Below, one piece after another: positions 45,547 to 64,000 of a DNA stretch of 64,000 nucleotides. Source of the DNA: Methylorubrum sp. B1-46 (GTDB lineage Bacteria; Pseudomonadota; Alphaproteobacteria; Rhizobiales; Beijerinckiaceae); assembly GCF_021117295.1 (NCBI RefSeq), contig NZ_CP088247.1, positions 4,355,001 to 4,419,000 on the forward strand, given 5' to 3'. The notes beneath the pieces were generated by a model, which was not told the DNA's origin, made no database searches, and saw only the letters and a program-made list of their open reading frames with translations. Position numbers and translations under genes: made by a program. How positions within the stretch are numbered: position 1 is the stretch's first letter; each line of letters begins with the position of its first letter.

Positions 45547-45569
45547 CGATGGGCCGATCCGGCCCATCG
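45547..45569 (+). other. hairpin in the rplL-rpoB spacer (possible attenuator/processing site)
   Basis: A perfect 10-base stem CGATGGGCCG / CGGCCCATCG with an ATC loop lies 5 bases after the rplL stop. No T-tract follows. Further on, GCCCGCG (45610-45616) can pair with CGCGGGC (45627-45633). In E. coli this spacer holds an attenuator and an RNase III site that lower rpoBC expression relative to the ribosomal genes; a similar role here is inferred. Confidence 0.6.
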
Positions 45570-45806
45570 CATCCGGCGCACTCCGCTTAAGGGGTGTGCC
45601 GGCCTTCACGCCCGCGGGCTCCGGCTCGCGGGCTAACGCCGCTTCGGGCGGCCGTCGTTCCCCGGAAGTGGGAATGCGCGGCGAACAGAAGACGAATTCG
45701 GTTCGGGTGGGCTGATCGTCCGGCGGGGCGGCCCTTCTTGGTCCGGTGACGGGAGGTGTTTCGCCTTCCCCGGGCACCCTACGCTGAGGTGGTGGAGCGA
45801 GGTCTC

Positions 45807-49937
<4,131 letters not shown>

Positions 49938-49953
49938 CGACCGGGTTCACCTC

Positions 49954-49987
49954 CCGCGGCGGCGCCTCCCACGAGGCGCCGCCGCGG
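49954..49987 (+). other. 15-bp perfect hairpin in the rpoB-rpoC spacer
   Basis: CCGCGGCGGCGCCTC and its inverted copy GAGGCGCCGCCGCGG enclose a CCAC loop, 17 bases after rpoB. No T-tract follows, so it should not stop transcription. It may act as an mRNA processing or stability element between the two polymerase genes, which are 175 bases apart. Confidence 0.6.
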
Positions 49988-50112
49988 TCGAGCGGGAAGG
50001 GGCGGGGCCTTCCGAGAGACGACGGCCAGCGGCGCTCCGGACGAGCGCGGCGCCATGAGGATCAAGCCGGGACGGCCCAGGCGCGGGGCAGCCGGCGAGC
50101 AAGGAGCGGATC

Positions 50113-54330
<4,218 letters not shown>

Positions 54331-54358
54331 TCGGCAGCCCCTTTCTGGGATCAGCCAT

Positions 54359-54396
54359 GAAAAAGGCCCCGGCTCTTACGAGCCGGGGCCTTTTTC
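54359..54396. terminator. rho-independent terminator after rpoC, probably bidirectional
   Basis: A perfect 17-base inverted repeat, GAAAAAGGCCCCGGCTC with its complement, and a 4-base TTAC loop; it ends TTTTTC. It starts 29 bases after the rpoC stop and is symmetric enough to work on both strands, although the convergent gene ends 80 bases away. Confidence 0.95.
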
Positions 54397-54475
54397 GTTC
54401 AGTTAGAGCGCCGCTCCGGCGCCCCGTCAAAGGGATCACCTCTTGGGGATCCTCAGGCTGAGGCTGCGAGGGGGG

Positions 54476-55579
54476 TCAGCGCCCCGTGCGCACCCGCGTC
54501 CAGGCGCGCGTCACGAAGCGCTGGGTCGAGTCGTTCCAGGCGGTGTTGACCGAGAGCCGCTGCATGGTCGCATCGTCCGGGTAGATGCCGGGATTGTTGC
54601 GGATCTCCGGCTTCACGAATTTCTGCGAGGCGAGGTTGCCGTTGGCGTAGGCGACGAAGTTGGTGTTGGCCGCCGCCACCTCGGGACGCATCATGTAGTC
54701 GATGAAGGCGTGAGCCTCGGCCGGGTGAGCGGCGTCTTTCGGGATCGCGAAGGCATCGAACCACATCAGCGCGCCCTCCTTCGGGATGAAGTAGGCGACC
54801 TCGACGCCGTTCTTCGATTCCTCGGCACGCTTCTTCGCCTGCATCACGTCGCCGGAATAGCCGACCGCGAGGCAGACATCGCCGTTGGCGAGTCCGTTGA
54901 CGTACTCCGATGAGTGGAACTTCCTCACCGAGCCGCGGACCTTGTAGAGCGCGTCGGTGACAGCCGTGATGTCGTCCCAGCGCTTCGAATCGGACTTGTA
55001 GCCGTAGAAGGGCAGGATCGAGGGGATCAGATCCTCGGGGGAATCGAGGAGCATGACACCGCAATCCTTGAGCTTCGCCATGAAGCCCGGATTGAGCACG
55101 AGGCTCCAGCTGTTGAGCGGCGCGTTCGCACCGAGTCGCTCACGCACGGCTGCCACGTTCACGCCGATGCCGGTGGTGCCCCACATGTAATCGACGGCGT
55201 AGGTGTTGCCGGGATCGTAGGCCTGGAGCCGGTTCGAGATCTCCGGCCAAGCGTTCTTGAGGTTCGGGATCTTCGCCTTGTCGAGGGGCAGGAAGATCCC
55301 GGCCTTGATCAGGCGTTGCAGGTAGGGGCCCGAGGGCACGACGACGTCGTAGCCGGACTTGCCGGCGAGAAGCTTCGTTTCGAGGATCTCGTTGTTGTCG
55401 TAGGTGTCGTAGACGACCTTGATCCCCGTCTCACGCGTGAAGTCGTCGAGCACCTTCGGGTCGATATAATCCGACCAGTTGTAGATGTTGACGACCCGCT
55501 CCTCGGCGCCCGCGCCGGCGGCGGCTGCCAGAAGAAGGGGGAGGGCGGCGAGCCCTCCGAGCAGACGCCGCCGGATCAC
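54476..55579 (-). CDS. polyamine ABC transporter substrate-binding protein (PotF/PotD type)
   Basis: A 367-residue periplasmic binding protein. The N-terminal signal (IRRRLLGGLAALPLLLAAAA) is cleaved near GAGAEERVV. The mature protein begins VVNIYNWSDYIDPKVLDDF, which is the PotF/PotD pattern, and has VVVPSGPYLQRLIKAGIF, MWGTTGIGVNV and WFDAFAIPKDAAHPAEA. It should bind putrescine or spermidine. The GTG start overlaps the RidA stop (GTGA). The matching permease and ATPase genes are not adjacent. Confidence 0.9.
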   Translation of the reverse strand: MIRRRLLGGLAALPLLLAAAAGAGAEERVVNIYNWSDYIDPKVLDDFTRETGIKVVYDTYDNNEILETKLLAGKSGYDVVVPSGPYLQRLIKAGIFLPLDKAKIPNLKNAWPEISNRLQAYDPGNTYAVDYMWGTTGIGVNVAAVRERLGANAPLNSWSLVLNPGFMAKLKDCGVMLLDSPEDLIPSILPFYGYKSDSKRWDDITAVTDALYKVRGSVRKFHSSEYVNGLANGDVCLAVGYSGDVMQAKKRAEESKNGVEVAYFIPKEGALMWFDAFAIPKDAAHPAEAHAFIDYMMRPEVAAANTNFVAYANGNLASQKFVKPEIRNNPGIYPDDATMQRLSVNTAWNDSTQRFVTRAWTRVRTGR

Positions 55580-55935
55580 GATTTGCCTCGCGCGGCGGTG
55601 ACGGCGATCTCGACCCGGTATTCCGGTGCGACGAGCCGGGCTTCCACGGTGGCGCGGGCGGGCGGGTTCTCCCGGTCGACCCAGGCGTCCCAGGCGGCGT
55701 TCATCTCGGCGAAGCCGGCGATGTCGGCGAGGTAGATCGTCGCCGAAAGGATGCGGGACTTGTCGCTGCCCGCCGCCATCAGCAGCCGGTCGATCTGCTC
55801 CAGGATCTGCTGCGTCTGGGCGGTGACGCCGGTGCCGACCACGTCGGCGGCGACTTGGCCGGCGAGATACACGAGGTCGCCATGGGCAACCGCCTGGGAC
55901 ATGCGCGGGCCGGTCTCGTAGCGTTCGATGGTCAT
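55576..55935 (-). CDS. RidA family (YjgF/YER057c/UK114) protein
   Basis: A 119-residue RidA-like protein. It has VAHGDLVYLAGQVA, the QTQQILEQIDRLLMAAG helix, ILSATIYLADIAGFAEMNAAW and the terminal ATVEARLVAPEYRVEIAVTA with the family arginine that binds carboxylates. RidA deaminates reactive enamines and imines made by PLP enzymes. It is coupled to a polyamine-binding protein gene, which suggests a role in polyamine or amino acid catabolism. Start is the ATG before TIERYETGP. Confidence 0.9.
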   Translation of the reverse strand: MTIERYETGPRMSQAVAHGDLVYLAGQVAADVVGTGVTAQTQQILEQIDRLLMAAGSDKSRILSATIYLADIAGFAEMNAAWDAWVDRENPPARATVEARLVAPEYRVEIAVTAARGKS

Positions 55936-56184
55936 GATGGGATTGCCGGTCTCGGTTCGTGATAGAGGCGGACCCTTCTGCCGCCGCGAACGGTTCTCCG
56001 TAAAGGGGCTTTCGGCGGCGCGAGCGGCCCCGAAGACCGCGCCGGCACGCCGGGGTCGGATTTTTTGAAGGCCCCGCATGTCCCGAGGCAACCGCCATCG
56101 TTGTTCGCGCGTTTGTCCCACGAATACGGCCAAGTCTTCCGGCCAGATCTTCAGGTCGAAGACGCTTTTCGGGGTTGGAGCCAA

Positions 56185-56451
56185 ATGGAAATTCTCTGGA
56201 CCATCATCATCGGCTTCGTGGCCGGCGTCATCGCCAAGTTCATCATGCCCGGTGACAAGGAGCCCGCGGGCTTCATCATGACGACGATCCTCGGCATCGT
56301 CGGCGCTTTCGTTGCAACTTTCATCGGTCAGGCCGTCGGCTGGTACGGACCCAACGAGGGCGCCCGCTTCATCGGTTCGATCGTCGGTGCCTGCGTCGTG
56401 CTCGCGATTTACGGCTTCATCGCCGGCCGCACCAGCAGCCGCTCGCTCTGA
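56185..56451 (+). CDS. GlsB/YeaQ/YmgE family (transglycosylase-associated) membrane protein
   Basis: An 88-residue protein with three hydrophobic helices and the family motifs IIIGFVAGVIAKFIMPGDKE, the second with GIVGAFVATFIGQAVG, and the last GSIVGACVVLAIYGF. These small inner membrane proteins are linked to stress responses and are often controlled by general stress factors. GGAG stands 7 bases before the ATG. A strong terminator follows. Confidence 0.92.
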   Translation: MEILWTIIIGFVAGVIAKFIMPGDKEPAGFIMTTILGIVGAFVATFIGQAVGWYGPNEGARFIGSIVGACVVLAIYGFIAGRTSSRSL

Positions 56452-56477
56452 CGAACCGGCACCATCGTCCGACAGCA

Positions 56478-56507
56478 AAAGGGGCGCCCCGCGAGGGGCG
56501 CCCCTTT
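56478..56507 (+). terminator. rho-independent terminator after the GlsB-like gene
   Basis: A 13-base perfect stem AAAGGGGCGCCCC / GGGGCGCCCCTTT with a GCGA loop and a short T-tract (TTTCTCTTTG), 27 bases after the stop codon. Confidence 0.88.
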
Positions 56508-56589
56508 CTCTTTGTGCTTGCTGACTTTGGGCCCGATCCCTCGGCGATCGTCCGAGATCGCCGAGGAACGAGGCCTCCTGCGCCGGCGA

Positions 56590-56832
56590 TCAGGCGGTGA
56601 GGTCGCGCCCGCCGCCCGCAGTGACCGCCTTGACGGCGCAGTGGCCGGTGGCGCCGCGCACGGCCAGCCCGACGCCGACCACCAGGGCGGCGAGGCTCAG
56701 GAGCTTGTTCGGCCGGGGCTGGGCCGCGGCGGCGGCGATGCCGAGACCGAGCGCGACGGAGACCGCCCGCTCGGTCATGCTCAGGTTCGTCTCGCCGGAG
56801 AAAATGTCCTCGATCATCTCGTTCACGGTCAA
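56590..56832 (-). CDS. DUF2892-type small membrane protein (80 aa)
   Basis: About 80 residues with two hydrophobic segments, AVSVALGLGIAAAAA and LSLAALVVGVGLAVRGATGHC, the pattern of the DUF2892/YgaP membrane domain. The start is TTG behind AAGGAG; a GTG at 56826 is an alternative. An exact EcfG-type promoter match 39 bases upstream suggests general stress control. It lies downstream of a glutathione transferase gene on the same strand, but the promoter match makes its own transcript likely. Confidence 0.78.
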   Translation of the reverse strand: MTVNEMIEDIFSGETNLSMTERAVSVALGLGIAAAAAQPRPNKLLSLAALVVGVGLAVRGATGHCAVKAVTAGGGRDLTA

Positions 56833-56870
56833 CGCACTCCTTCTTGATGCCCGTGCAGTGTCGCGGGGCG

Positions 56871-56895
56871 AACGCGGGGCAGGCGGTGCCGTTCC
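56871..56895 (-). promoter_or_regulatory. putative sigma-EcfG (general stress) promoter for the DUF2892 gene
   Basis: On the minus strand GGAAC (complement of 56891-56895) and CGTT (complement of 56871-56874) are 16 bases apart, which fits GGAAC-N16/17-CGTT. The start codon lies 38 bases on, so a leader of about 30 bases is expected. Activity is inferred from the match. Confidence 0.65.
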
Positions 56896-56907
56896 GTGGA
56901 GAGGCGG

Positions 56908-57549
56908 CTACGCGGCGCTTCCGGCCTGTGCGAGCAGCCCGTCATCGATCTCTCGCGCCCGCACAGAGGCGGGCCGCGCGAGATGGCGCCCGGCATAGGC
57001 CTCGAAGGCCGGGCGCTTCGGGATCGTGCCGAACTGCATGCCCCAGCCGAGATGCGAGGCGACGTAGAGGTCGGCGGCGCTGAAGCGGTCGCCCGCCACG
57101 AATTCCACTCCGGAGACGGCGCCTTCGAGCGTGTCGAGGGCCGTCTCCAGGCTGCCGTAGCCGACCATGCCCTGGATCCGCGGGTCGTCGGGGACGCTCA
57201 CCTTGAGCACGCCGTTCGTCACCGCCGCCTCAAGCGGGCCGGCGCAGAAGAACAGCCAGCGGTAATAGGGGCCGCGGTTGCGATGGTCCGGCGCGGGGGC
57301 AAGCCCGGCCTGCGGGAAGGCGTCGGCGAGATAGGCGAGGATCGCGGGGCACTCGGTCACCACCGTCTCGCCGTGGCGCAGGGCGGGAACCTTCCCCATC
57401 GGATTGATCGCCCGGTAGGGCGGCGCCTTCATGGAGGGGCCGTAGCCGAGGATCTCGGTGCGGTAGGGGGCACCGACCTCCTCCAGCATCCAGCGGACGA
57501 TCCGGCCGCGGGACATCGGGTTGGTGTAGAAGACGAGATCGTCGGACAT
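56908..57549 (-). CDS. glutathione S-transferase family protein
   Basis: A 213-residue GST. The thioredoxin-like N-terminal domain begins VFYTNPMSRGRIVRWMLEEVG, with the serine of the active site in NPMSRG, and has GKVPALRHGETVVTECPAIL, the cis-proline/glutathione-binding block. The helical C-terminal domain contains GVEFVAGDRFSAADLYVASHL, with the conserved folding motif. The exact class is unclear. It lies before the EcfG-type promoter of the next gene. Confidence 0.9.
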   Translation of the reverse strand: MSDDLVFYTNPMSRGRIVRWMLEEVGAPYRTEILGYGPSMKAPPYRAINPMGKVPALRHGETVVTECPAILAYLADAFPQAGLAPAPDHRNRGPYYRWLFFCAGPLEAAVTNGVLKVSVPDDPRIQGMVGYGSLETALDTLEGAVSGVEFVAGDRFSAADLYVASHLGWGMQFGTIPKRPAFEAYAGRHLARPASVRAREIDDGLLAQAGSAA

Positions 57550-57599
57550 AGGGGCTCCGGGGCGAGGCACCCGCGCGGCGGGCGTCGCCCCGGTGTTAG

Positions 57600-57697
57600 A
57601 GCATCGTCCCGAAAGGTGGCCACCGGCTTTCGGAAAGAGACGATGCGGGAACAAAAGGATCGAGCATCGTTCCGAACGGTGGTCACCGGCTTTCGGA
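57600..57697. repeat. two tandem copies of a 35-bp palindromic repeat
   Basis: Bases 57600-57634 and 57663-57697 are near-identical 35-base units of the form AGCATCGT-Y-CCGAA-M-GGTGG-Y-CACCGGCTTTCGGA (three or four differences), 63 bases apart. Each unit can fold on itself, CCGAAAG with CTTTCGG around GTGG-CC-ACC, and in the first copy GCATCGTC (57601-57608) pairs with GACGATGC (57639-57646). This looks like a short dispersed palindromic element, common in this lineage to my knowledge. It lies in the 200-base gap between the GST and the TonB receptor genes. Confidence 0.75.
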
Positions 57698-57751
57698 TCG
57701 AGAGGGTGGGCGCATGCGAGGAAGCCTCGCACGCGCCTCGAGCCCCTGCGC

Positions 57752-60019
57752 TCAGAACCGCGCGATGAGCTGGAAGCGTACGGTCCGGGGTGCGCCGGGC
57801 AGGATGTTGTTGTTGTTGTGCGCGGAGATGACGTAGCGCCGGTCGAACAGGTTCTCGATATTGACCTGAGCGCGCACGCTCTCGCTGAACTGGTAGAAGA
57901 CGCCGGCATCGAAGCGCGAGAAGCTCGGCAGCCGCACCGAGTTGTCGGACGAGGCGAAGCTGGCGTCCTGATAGAGGTAGCCCACGCCGACGGAGAAGCG
58001 GTCGCCGATGTCGAATTTGTTCCACAGGCTGAAGGTGTTGAGCGGAACGCCGCCGACAAGGTTGCCGGCCCGGATCACGTCGCCGTCGTCATCGAGGTCG
58101 GCGACGATGCGCGCCTCGGTATAGGCGTAGCCGCCGGAGATCTGCCACCAATCGGTGGCGTAGCCGGTCATCCCGATCTCGGAGCCCTTCGTGTTCGTCT
58201 TGCCCGGGCCGGCGGAGAAGCCGGCTTCGGTGGAGGACGGGATCGGCTGGTTGTCGCGATCGAGGTTGAACAAAGCGGCGGTGAGGATCAGAGCCGGCGT
58301 GATCTCGTATTTCACGCCGATCTCGGCGTTCTCGAACCGCTCCGGCGCGGACAAAGCGGTGGTCGGGTCCAGCACCCGGAACTGATCGCCCGCGCTCGGC
58401 AGGAAGGAGACCGAATAGCTGCCGTAGAAGGCGAGATTCGCCAGCGGCTTCACCACCACGCCGACCCGTGGCGAGACGAGATTGTCGATGCGGGCGTTCG
58501 GTTGGGCCGGGAGGCCGGTCGCGGCGTCGGGGCGACGGTCGCGCGACTGGAAGTCGAAGCGGTCGAAGCGGGCGCCGACGATGAACTGCAGATGCTCGTC
58601 GATCTCGATCTGGTCTTGGGCGAAGGCGGAGAACACGCCGAGCCGGTAGGTGTTGTTGCGACCCGAAGCGAGGTTGCGCAGGGTCGCCCCCTCGGTCGTG
58701 GTCGGCGCGAAGGGATTGACCGGGAGATTGCGGGTGCCGTTCGCGTTCCAGATGAAGTCGCGCCGGAAGTCGATCCCCTCCTGGAAGCCGAATTCCAGGC
58801 CGGCCACCACGGTGTGGGCGAGAGGACCGGTCGTGAACTTGTAGGTGAAGTCGGTCTGGTTGAAATAATTCGTGCGGTCGGTCTGGCTGCCGTAGCCGCG
58901 CATCGTGAACGCGGTCTCGTCGGCATTGACCGGACTGTTGGGGTAGGCGTTCTGATGATACTTCGCGTAGTCGGCGATGCGCGATTGGCTGCGCATCACG
59001 ACGCCGCTCTCGAAGACATGGTCCAACTGTGCGGTGCCGATATGGGCATCGACGAAGCCGTTCGAGATGAAGGGCGCGCCGAACAGCGTGCGGGTGTTCT
59101 CGCGATAGCGCCAGGGGCGCCCGAACTGTGAGGGGATGCCGCGGTCGGCGATGCGGTTGTCGGAGAAGTACTCGTAGGAGAGGCGCAGCGTCGTCTGCGG
59201 CCCGAGCAGGAAGGTCATCGTCGGGTTCACGCCGTAGCGGCGAACGTCGATGAAGTCCCGGTAGGTGCCGGTGTCCTCGAACACGCCGTTGAGGCGGAAG
59301 AAGGCGGTGTCGGAGACGCGGTCGCCGAGATCGACCGCCATGCGCTTGTTCCAGAACTGGCCGCCCTGCACCAGCACCTCGCGGATCGGCACACCGTCGG
59401 CTTCCTTGAGGACGCGGTTGACCACGCCGCCGCCGCCGCCGCGGCCGAAGATCATCGCGTTCGGTCCCTTCAGCACCTCGATGCGCTGGGTGTTGTAGAG
59501 GTCGCGGTAGTAGCGCGCGTCGTCGCGGATGCCGTTGACGAAAAAGTCGGCCGTCGTGCGCTGGCCGCGGATCAGGAGCTCGTCGCGGTGGCCCTCGCCC
59601 TGGGCGATGGCGACGCCGGGGACGTAGCGCAGCGCCTCGCCGATGCTCTGCACGTTCTGATCGCGGATCTGCGCTTCCGTCACCACCGAGATCGCCTGCG
59701 GCGTGTCGATCAGCGGCGTGTCGGTCTTGGTCGAGGAGCGCAGGCGCTTGGCGACATAGCCCACCTGCGATCCCGAGCTGTCGACGACGAGGCCGCGCCC
59801 GAGCCCGGAGCCGGCGACGCTGATCATGTCGAGAGTGACGCCGCCGACCGAGGGGGATGCGGCGAGCGGATGCACGGCTTGAGCCGTCGGCAGGCCGGTG
59901 TTGATTTCCGTGACTTGTGCCTGTGCGGACTGGATTGAAGCCGCAGCGATGCTTGTGCAGGCAGCGGAGCCGAGCAGCATCGGGCGCAGCAGAGCGCCGC
60001 CCTTGCGAGCGTTTTTCAT
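57752..60019 (-). CDS. TonB-dependent siderophore receptor
   Basis: A 755-residue outer membrane receptor. A signal peptide of about 34 residues ends near SIQSAQAQ. A plug domain follows (IDTPQAISVVTEAQIRDQ, ALRYVPGVAIAQG, IRGQRTTADFFVNGIRDDA, LKGPNAMIFGRGGGGGVVNR), matching the Fiu/FhuE/FcuA group for catechol or hydroxamate siderophores. A 22-strand barrel ends GAPRTVRFQLIARF with the terminal aromatic residue. It takes up ferric siderophores with TonB energy. GGGGGAG stands before the ATG. Two TTAGAA half-sites lie in its upstream region. Confidence 0.93.
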   Translation of the reverse strand: MKNARKGGALLRPMLLGSAACTSIAAASIQSAQAQVTEINTGLPTAQAVHPLAASPSVGGVTLDMISVAGSGLGRGLVVDSSGSQVGYVAKRLRSSTKTDTPLIDTPQAISVVTEAQIRDQNVQSIGEALRYVPGVAIAQGEGHRDELLIRGQRTTADFFVNGIRDDARYYRDLYNTQRIEVLKGPNAMIFGRGGGGGVVNRVLKEADGVPIREVLVQGGQFWNKRMAVDLGDRVSDTAFFRLNGVFEDTGTYRDFIDVRRYGVNPTMTFLLGPQTTLRLSYEYFSDNRIADRGIPSQFGRPWRYRENTRTLFGAPFISNGFVDAHIGTAQLDHVFESGVVMRSQSRIADYAKYHQNAYPNSPVNADETAFTMRGYGSQTDRTNYFNQTDFTYKFTTGPLAHTVVAGLEFGFQEGIDFRRDFIWNANGTRNLPVNPFAPTTTEGATLRNLASGRNNTYRLGVFSAFAQDQIEIDEHLQFIVGARFDRFDFQSRDRRPDAATGLPAQPNARIDNLVSPRVGVVVKPLANLAFYGSYSVSFLPSAGDQFRVLDPTTALSAPERFENAEIGVKYEITPALILTAALFNLDRDNQPIPSSTEAGFSAGPGKTNTKGSEIGMTGYATDWWQISGGYAYTEARIVADLDDDGDVIRAGNLVGGVPLNTFSLWNKFDIGDRFSVGVGYLYQDASFASSDNSVRLPSFSRFDAGVFYQFSESVRAQVNIENLFDRRYVISAHNNNNILPGAPRTVRFQLIARF

Positions 60020-60203
60020 AAGTCTCCCCCTTATTTTATTAGAATAGACGGGGAAGGCTTGGCCATAATCCGACCCAGATCAGGAAAATTAGAATTATGT
60101 CAGCTATGGCAATATCTTATGGAAATCAGGCAAGGGAGCTTGGTCTTTTGCGCAAGCTGGTCGTGCAAGCGTGATGCCGTGCGAACCGCCCGCGACACAA
60201 GCA

Positions 60204-60235
60204 AAGAGCGCGGCCCCCAGAGGGGCCGCGCTCTT
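60204..60235 (-). terminator. terminator after pnp
   Basis: A 14-base perfect stem AAGAGCGCGGCCCC / GGGGCCGCGCTCTT with a 4-base loop, 30 bases after the pnp stop on the minus strand, followed on that strand by TTGCTTG. The last bases are T-poor, so efficiency is uncertain. Confidence 0.75.
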
Positions 60236-60265
60236 CAAACGCTCGATGGAGAAGTGAGGGCGGGC

Positions 60266-62503
<2,238 letters not shown>

Positions 62504-62727
62504 ATGTCTCTTGCCTTCGAACATGCGGTGGGCTGAGCCCGGCGCCGCCAGAGGCAAGACGGCGAGACGCTTCGCCGGAGAAGCGTCTCGCGATCCTGCC
62601 CTGGCGCCCTGCGCCTTCAAGCCGCCCGGATTGGACCGGCCGGGCCCCATGCCCGAACGGTCCTTGTTGGTCTGCCGCTCTCTCTTGACGCCGAACCGGT
62701 CTCCCCTTCGGCTGAGAGCTGCTTATG

Positions 62728-62750
62728 AAAACGCGGCCCCGAAGGACCGC
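62728..62750 (-). terminator. terminator between rpsO and pnp
   Basis: On the minus strand GCGGTCC and GGGCCGC flank a TTCG tetraloop, followed by GTTTT. One G-T wobble pair is present. It lies 11 bases after the rpsO stop, so part of pnp expression must come from read-through or from its own promoter in the 220 bases that follow. Confidence 0.7.
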
Positions 62751-62760
62751 GCCGGTTGCC

Positions 62761-63030
62761 TTAGCGGCGGATGCCGAGGCGCTCGATGAGGGTGCGGTAG
62801 CGCGCCTCTTCCTTGCGCTTCAGGTAGTCGAGCAGCGAGCGGCGCTGCGACACCAGCTTCAGGAGGCCGCGGCGGGAGTGGTTGTCCTTGCCGTGGGTCT
62901 TGAAGTGGGCGGTCAGGTTGGTGATCCGCTCGGTGAGGATGGCGATCTGGACCTCCGGCGAGCCGGTGTCCTTGTTGCCCTTGGCGTATTCCTTGATGAG
63001 CGCGGTCTTGCGCTCTGCCGTGATCGACAT
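62761..63030 (-). CDS. rpsO: 30S ribosomal protein S15
   Basis: An 89-residue S15. It begins [20 protein letters not shown] and has the [21 protein letters not shown] block, [20 protein letters not shown] and a final LIERLGIRR, all conserved. It binds the central domain of 16S rRNA. It leads into pnp, as in most bacteria. The longer open frame before the ATG is a leader region and not coding. Confidence 0.97.
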   Translation of the reverse strand: MSITAERKTALIKEYAKGNKDTGSPEVQIAILTERITNLTAHFKTHGKDNHSRRGLLKLVSQRRSLLDYLKRKEEARYRTLIERLGIRR

Positions 63031-63309
63031 CGCAGGCCTTTCAGATGCGGTTTGGGTCGGAGGCGCCGCCCGAAGGGCAGGGCGCCTTGAAGCTCGCGGT
63101 CGGGCCGGTGCCGGGATGTCGTCCAGCACGGTCAGCCGCAAGCGGCACAAGCCCCGCCCGTCAGCCGGGTCGAGGCGGCGCGGACCATACACGAAACCGC
63201 GGGAAGTGCCAGTGCCGCCCCGCGCTCGCGTGCCATCCGCTTCGGAGCGCCGCGCGACCGGCGCGATTTTCGCGTTGCCGGACGCGATCCGCTCAAGGCA
63301 GTGAGACGC

Positions 63310-64000
63310 ATGCCTCCTCCTCTCGGCACCCGTAAGCCCCTGGCCGCCCTCCTTGTCAGCGAGTCCGATTCGGGCGGGCCGACCCTGGCCAAAAACCTCT
63401 CCGCCTTCAGTCTCGTCTGCATCGGTGTCGGCGCGACGGTCGGGGCGGGGATCTTCGTGCTCACCGGCACGGCGGCGGCGAACTTCGCCGGGCCCGGTCT
63501 GATGCTCTCCTTCGTGCTCGGGGCGGTGGCGAGCGGGCTGGTGGCGCTCTGCTACGCGGAGCTTGCCGCGATGATGCCTGTCGCCGGCTCGACTTATTCC
63601 TACACCTACGCGACGCTCGGCGCGCTGCCGGCCTGGATCATCGGCTGGGACCTCGTGCTGGAATTTGCGATGGCCGCCGCGACCATCGCCGTCGGCTGGT
63701 CGGGCTACGCCCAGAGCCTCCTGGCCGATGCCGGCCTGCGGCTACCGGCATGGCTCGCCGCGGCGCCGGGGGAGGGCGGGCTCGTCAACGGGCCGGCGGC
63801 TCTCGTCGTGCTGGCGCTCACCGCGCTGCTGATGCGCGACACCCGCGGCGCGGCGCGCACCAACGCCGTGCTGGTGGCGCTGAAGGCCGTGATCATCCTC
63901 GCCTTCCTCGGGATCGGCGCCCTTCATGTCCGGTCCGAGTTGTGGCAGCCGCTGGTGCCGGCCAACGAAGGTACGTTCGGCGCCTTCGGCTGGAGCGGGG
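63310..64000 (+). CDS. amino acid permease, APC family (3' end outside window)
   Basis: The frame stays open to the right edge; about 230 residues are visible. After a short soluble start ([17 protein letters not shown]) comes [20 protein letters not shown], the APC first helix with the GxG substrate motif, then [24 protein letters not shown] and [21 protein letters not shown]. At least five membrane segments are present. The pattern is that of cationic amino acid transporters of the CAT/YfnA type. An in-frame GTG at 63301 is an alternative start. Confidence 0.88.
   Translation, partial: MPPPLGTRKPLAALLVSESDSGGPTLAKNLSAFSLVCIGVGATVGAGIFVLTGTAAANFAGPGLMLSFVLGAVASGLVALCYAELAAMMPVAGSTYSYTYATLGALPAWIIGWDLVLEFAMAAATIAVGWSGYAQSLLADAGLRLPAWLAAAPGEGGLVNGPAALVVLALTALLMRDTRGAARTNAVLVALKAVIILAFLGIGALHVRSELWQPLVPANEGTFGAFGWSG

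Noticed and set aside
57648..57671. GGAAC...CGTT pair like an EcfG promoter
   Set aside because: Spacing is 15 bases rather than 16-17, it is part of the palindromic repeat and no plus-strand gene follows.
57600..57697. CRISPR array
   Set aside because: Only two units with differences inside the repeats, palindromic, and no cas genes anywhere in the window.

Overview
The window looks like chromosomal DNA of a GC-rich alphaproteobacterium of the Methylobacterium/Methylorubrum type. This is inferred from the order tRNA-Trp-secE-nusG-rplK-rplA, a SUF operon behind paired Irr-type iron control elements, an HpnP-like hopanoid C-2 methylase, Omp31-type outer membrane proteins and two matches to the sigma-EcfG (PhyR general stress) promoter. 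No database search was possible, so genus level is an inference. I see no integrase, transposase, phage gene, plasmid function or CRISPR array.

Layout. 1-720 is the end of a Pls/PosA-type peptide synthetase. 1045-10452 is the iron-sulfur region: a divergent alpha/beta hydrolase, then cysteine desulfurase, sufB, sufC, sufD, a membrane protein of unknown function, sufS, sufT and sufA. An Uma2-type nuclease gene is inserted on the other strand between sufT and sufA. 10487-13238 holds a diguanylate cyclase and a DEAD-box helicase. 13507-18441 is a run of small and mostly lineage-specific genes (secreted, membrane, DUF2934) with an Omp31-like barrel and a HAD phosphatase. 18553-20678 holds a YbbA-like ABC ATPase, an arylesterase and an RNA cyclic phosphodiesterase.

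The translation/transcription cluster starts with tRNA-Trp at 20755 and runs secE, nusG, rplK, rplA to a strong terminator at 23308. It resumes only at 44585 with rplJ, rplL, rpoB, rpoC and another strong terminator at 54359. The roughly 21 kb between holds a complete class I cytochrome P450 operon (ferredoxin, reductase, P450), an acyltransferase/glycosyltransferase pair, aspS, bioB, a TolB/TPR protein, two hydrolases, a FadL-type porin, a TyrA-like dehydrogenase, an MHYT-GGDEF-EAL protein, the HpnP-like radical SAM enzyme and an OprO/P-type porin.

After rpoC come an orphan polyamine-binding protein coupled to a RidA gene, two small stress-type membrane proteins, a glutathione transferase, a TonB-dependent siderophore receptor, then pnp and rpsO on the minus strand, and the start of an amino acid permease cut by the window end.

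Most genes are intact and closely packed, with many 1-4 base stop/start overlaps that suggest translational coupling. The most noteworthy items are the paired iron control elements, the unknown membrane protein translationally coupled inside the suf operon, the cruciform palindrome between sufB and sufC, the split rplKA/rplJL-rpoBC cluster, and the two EcfG-type promoters in front of small envelope proteins. None of these alone proves a new system. The membrane protein inside the suf operon is the best candidate for a new function.
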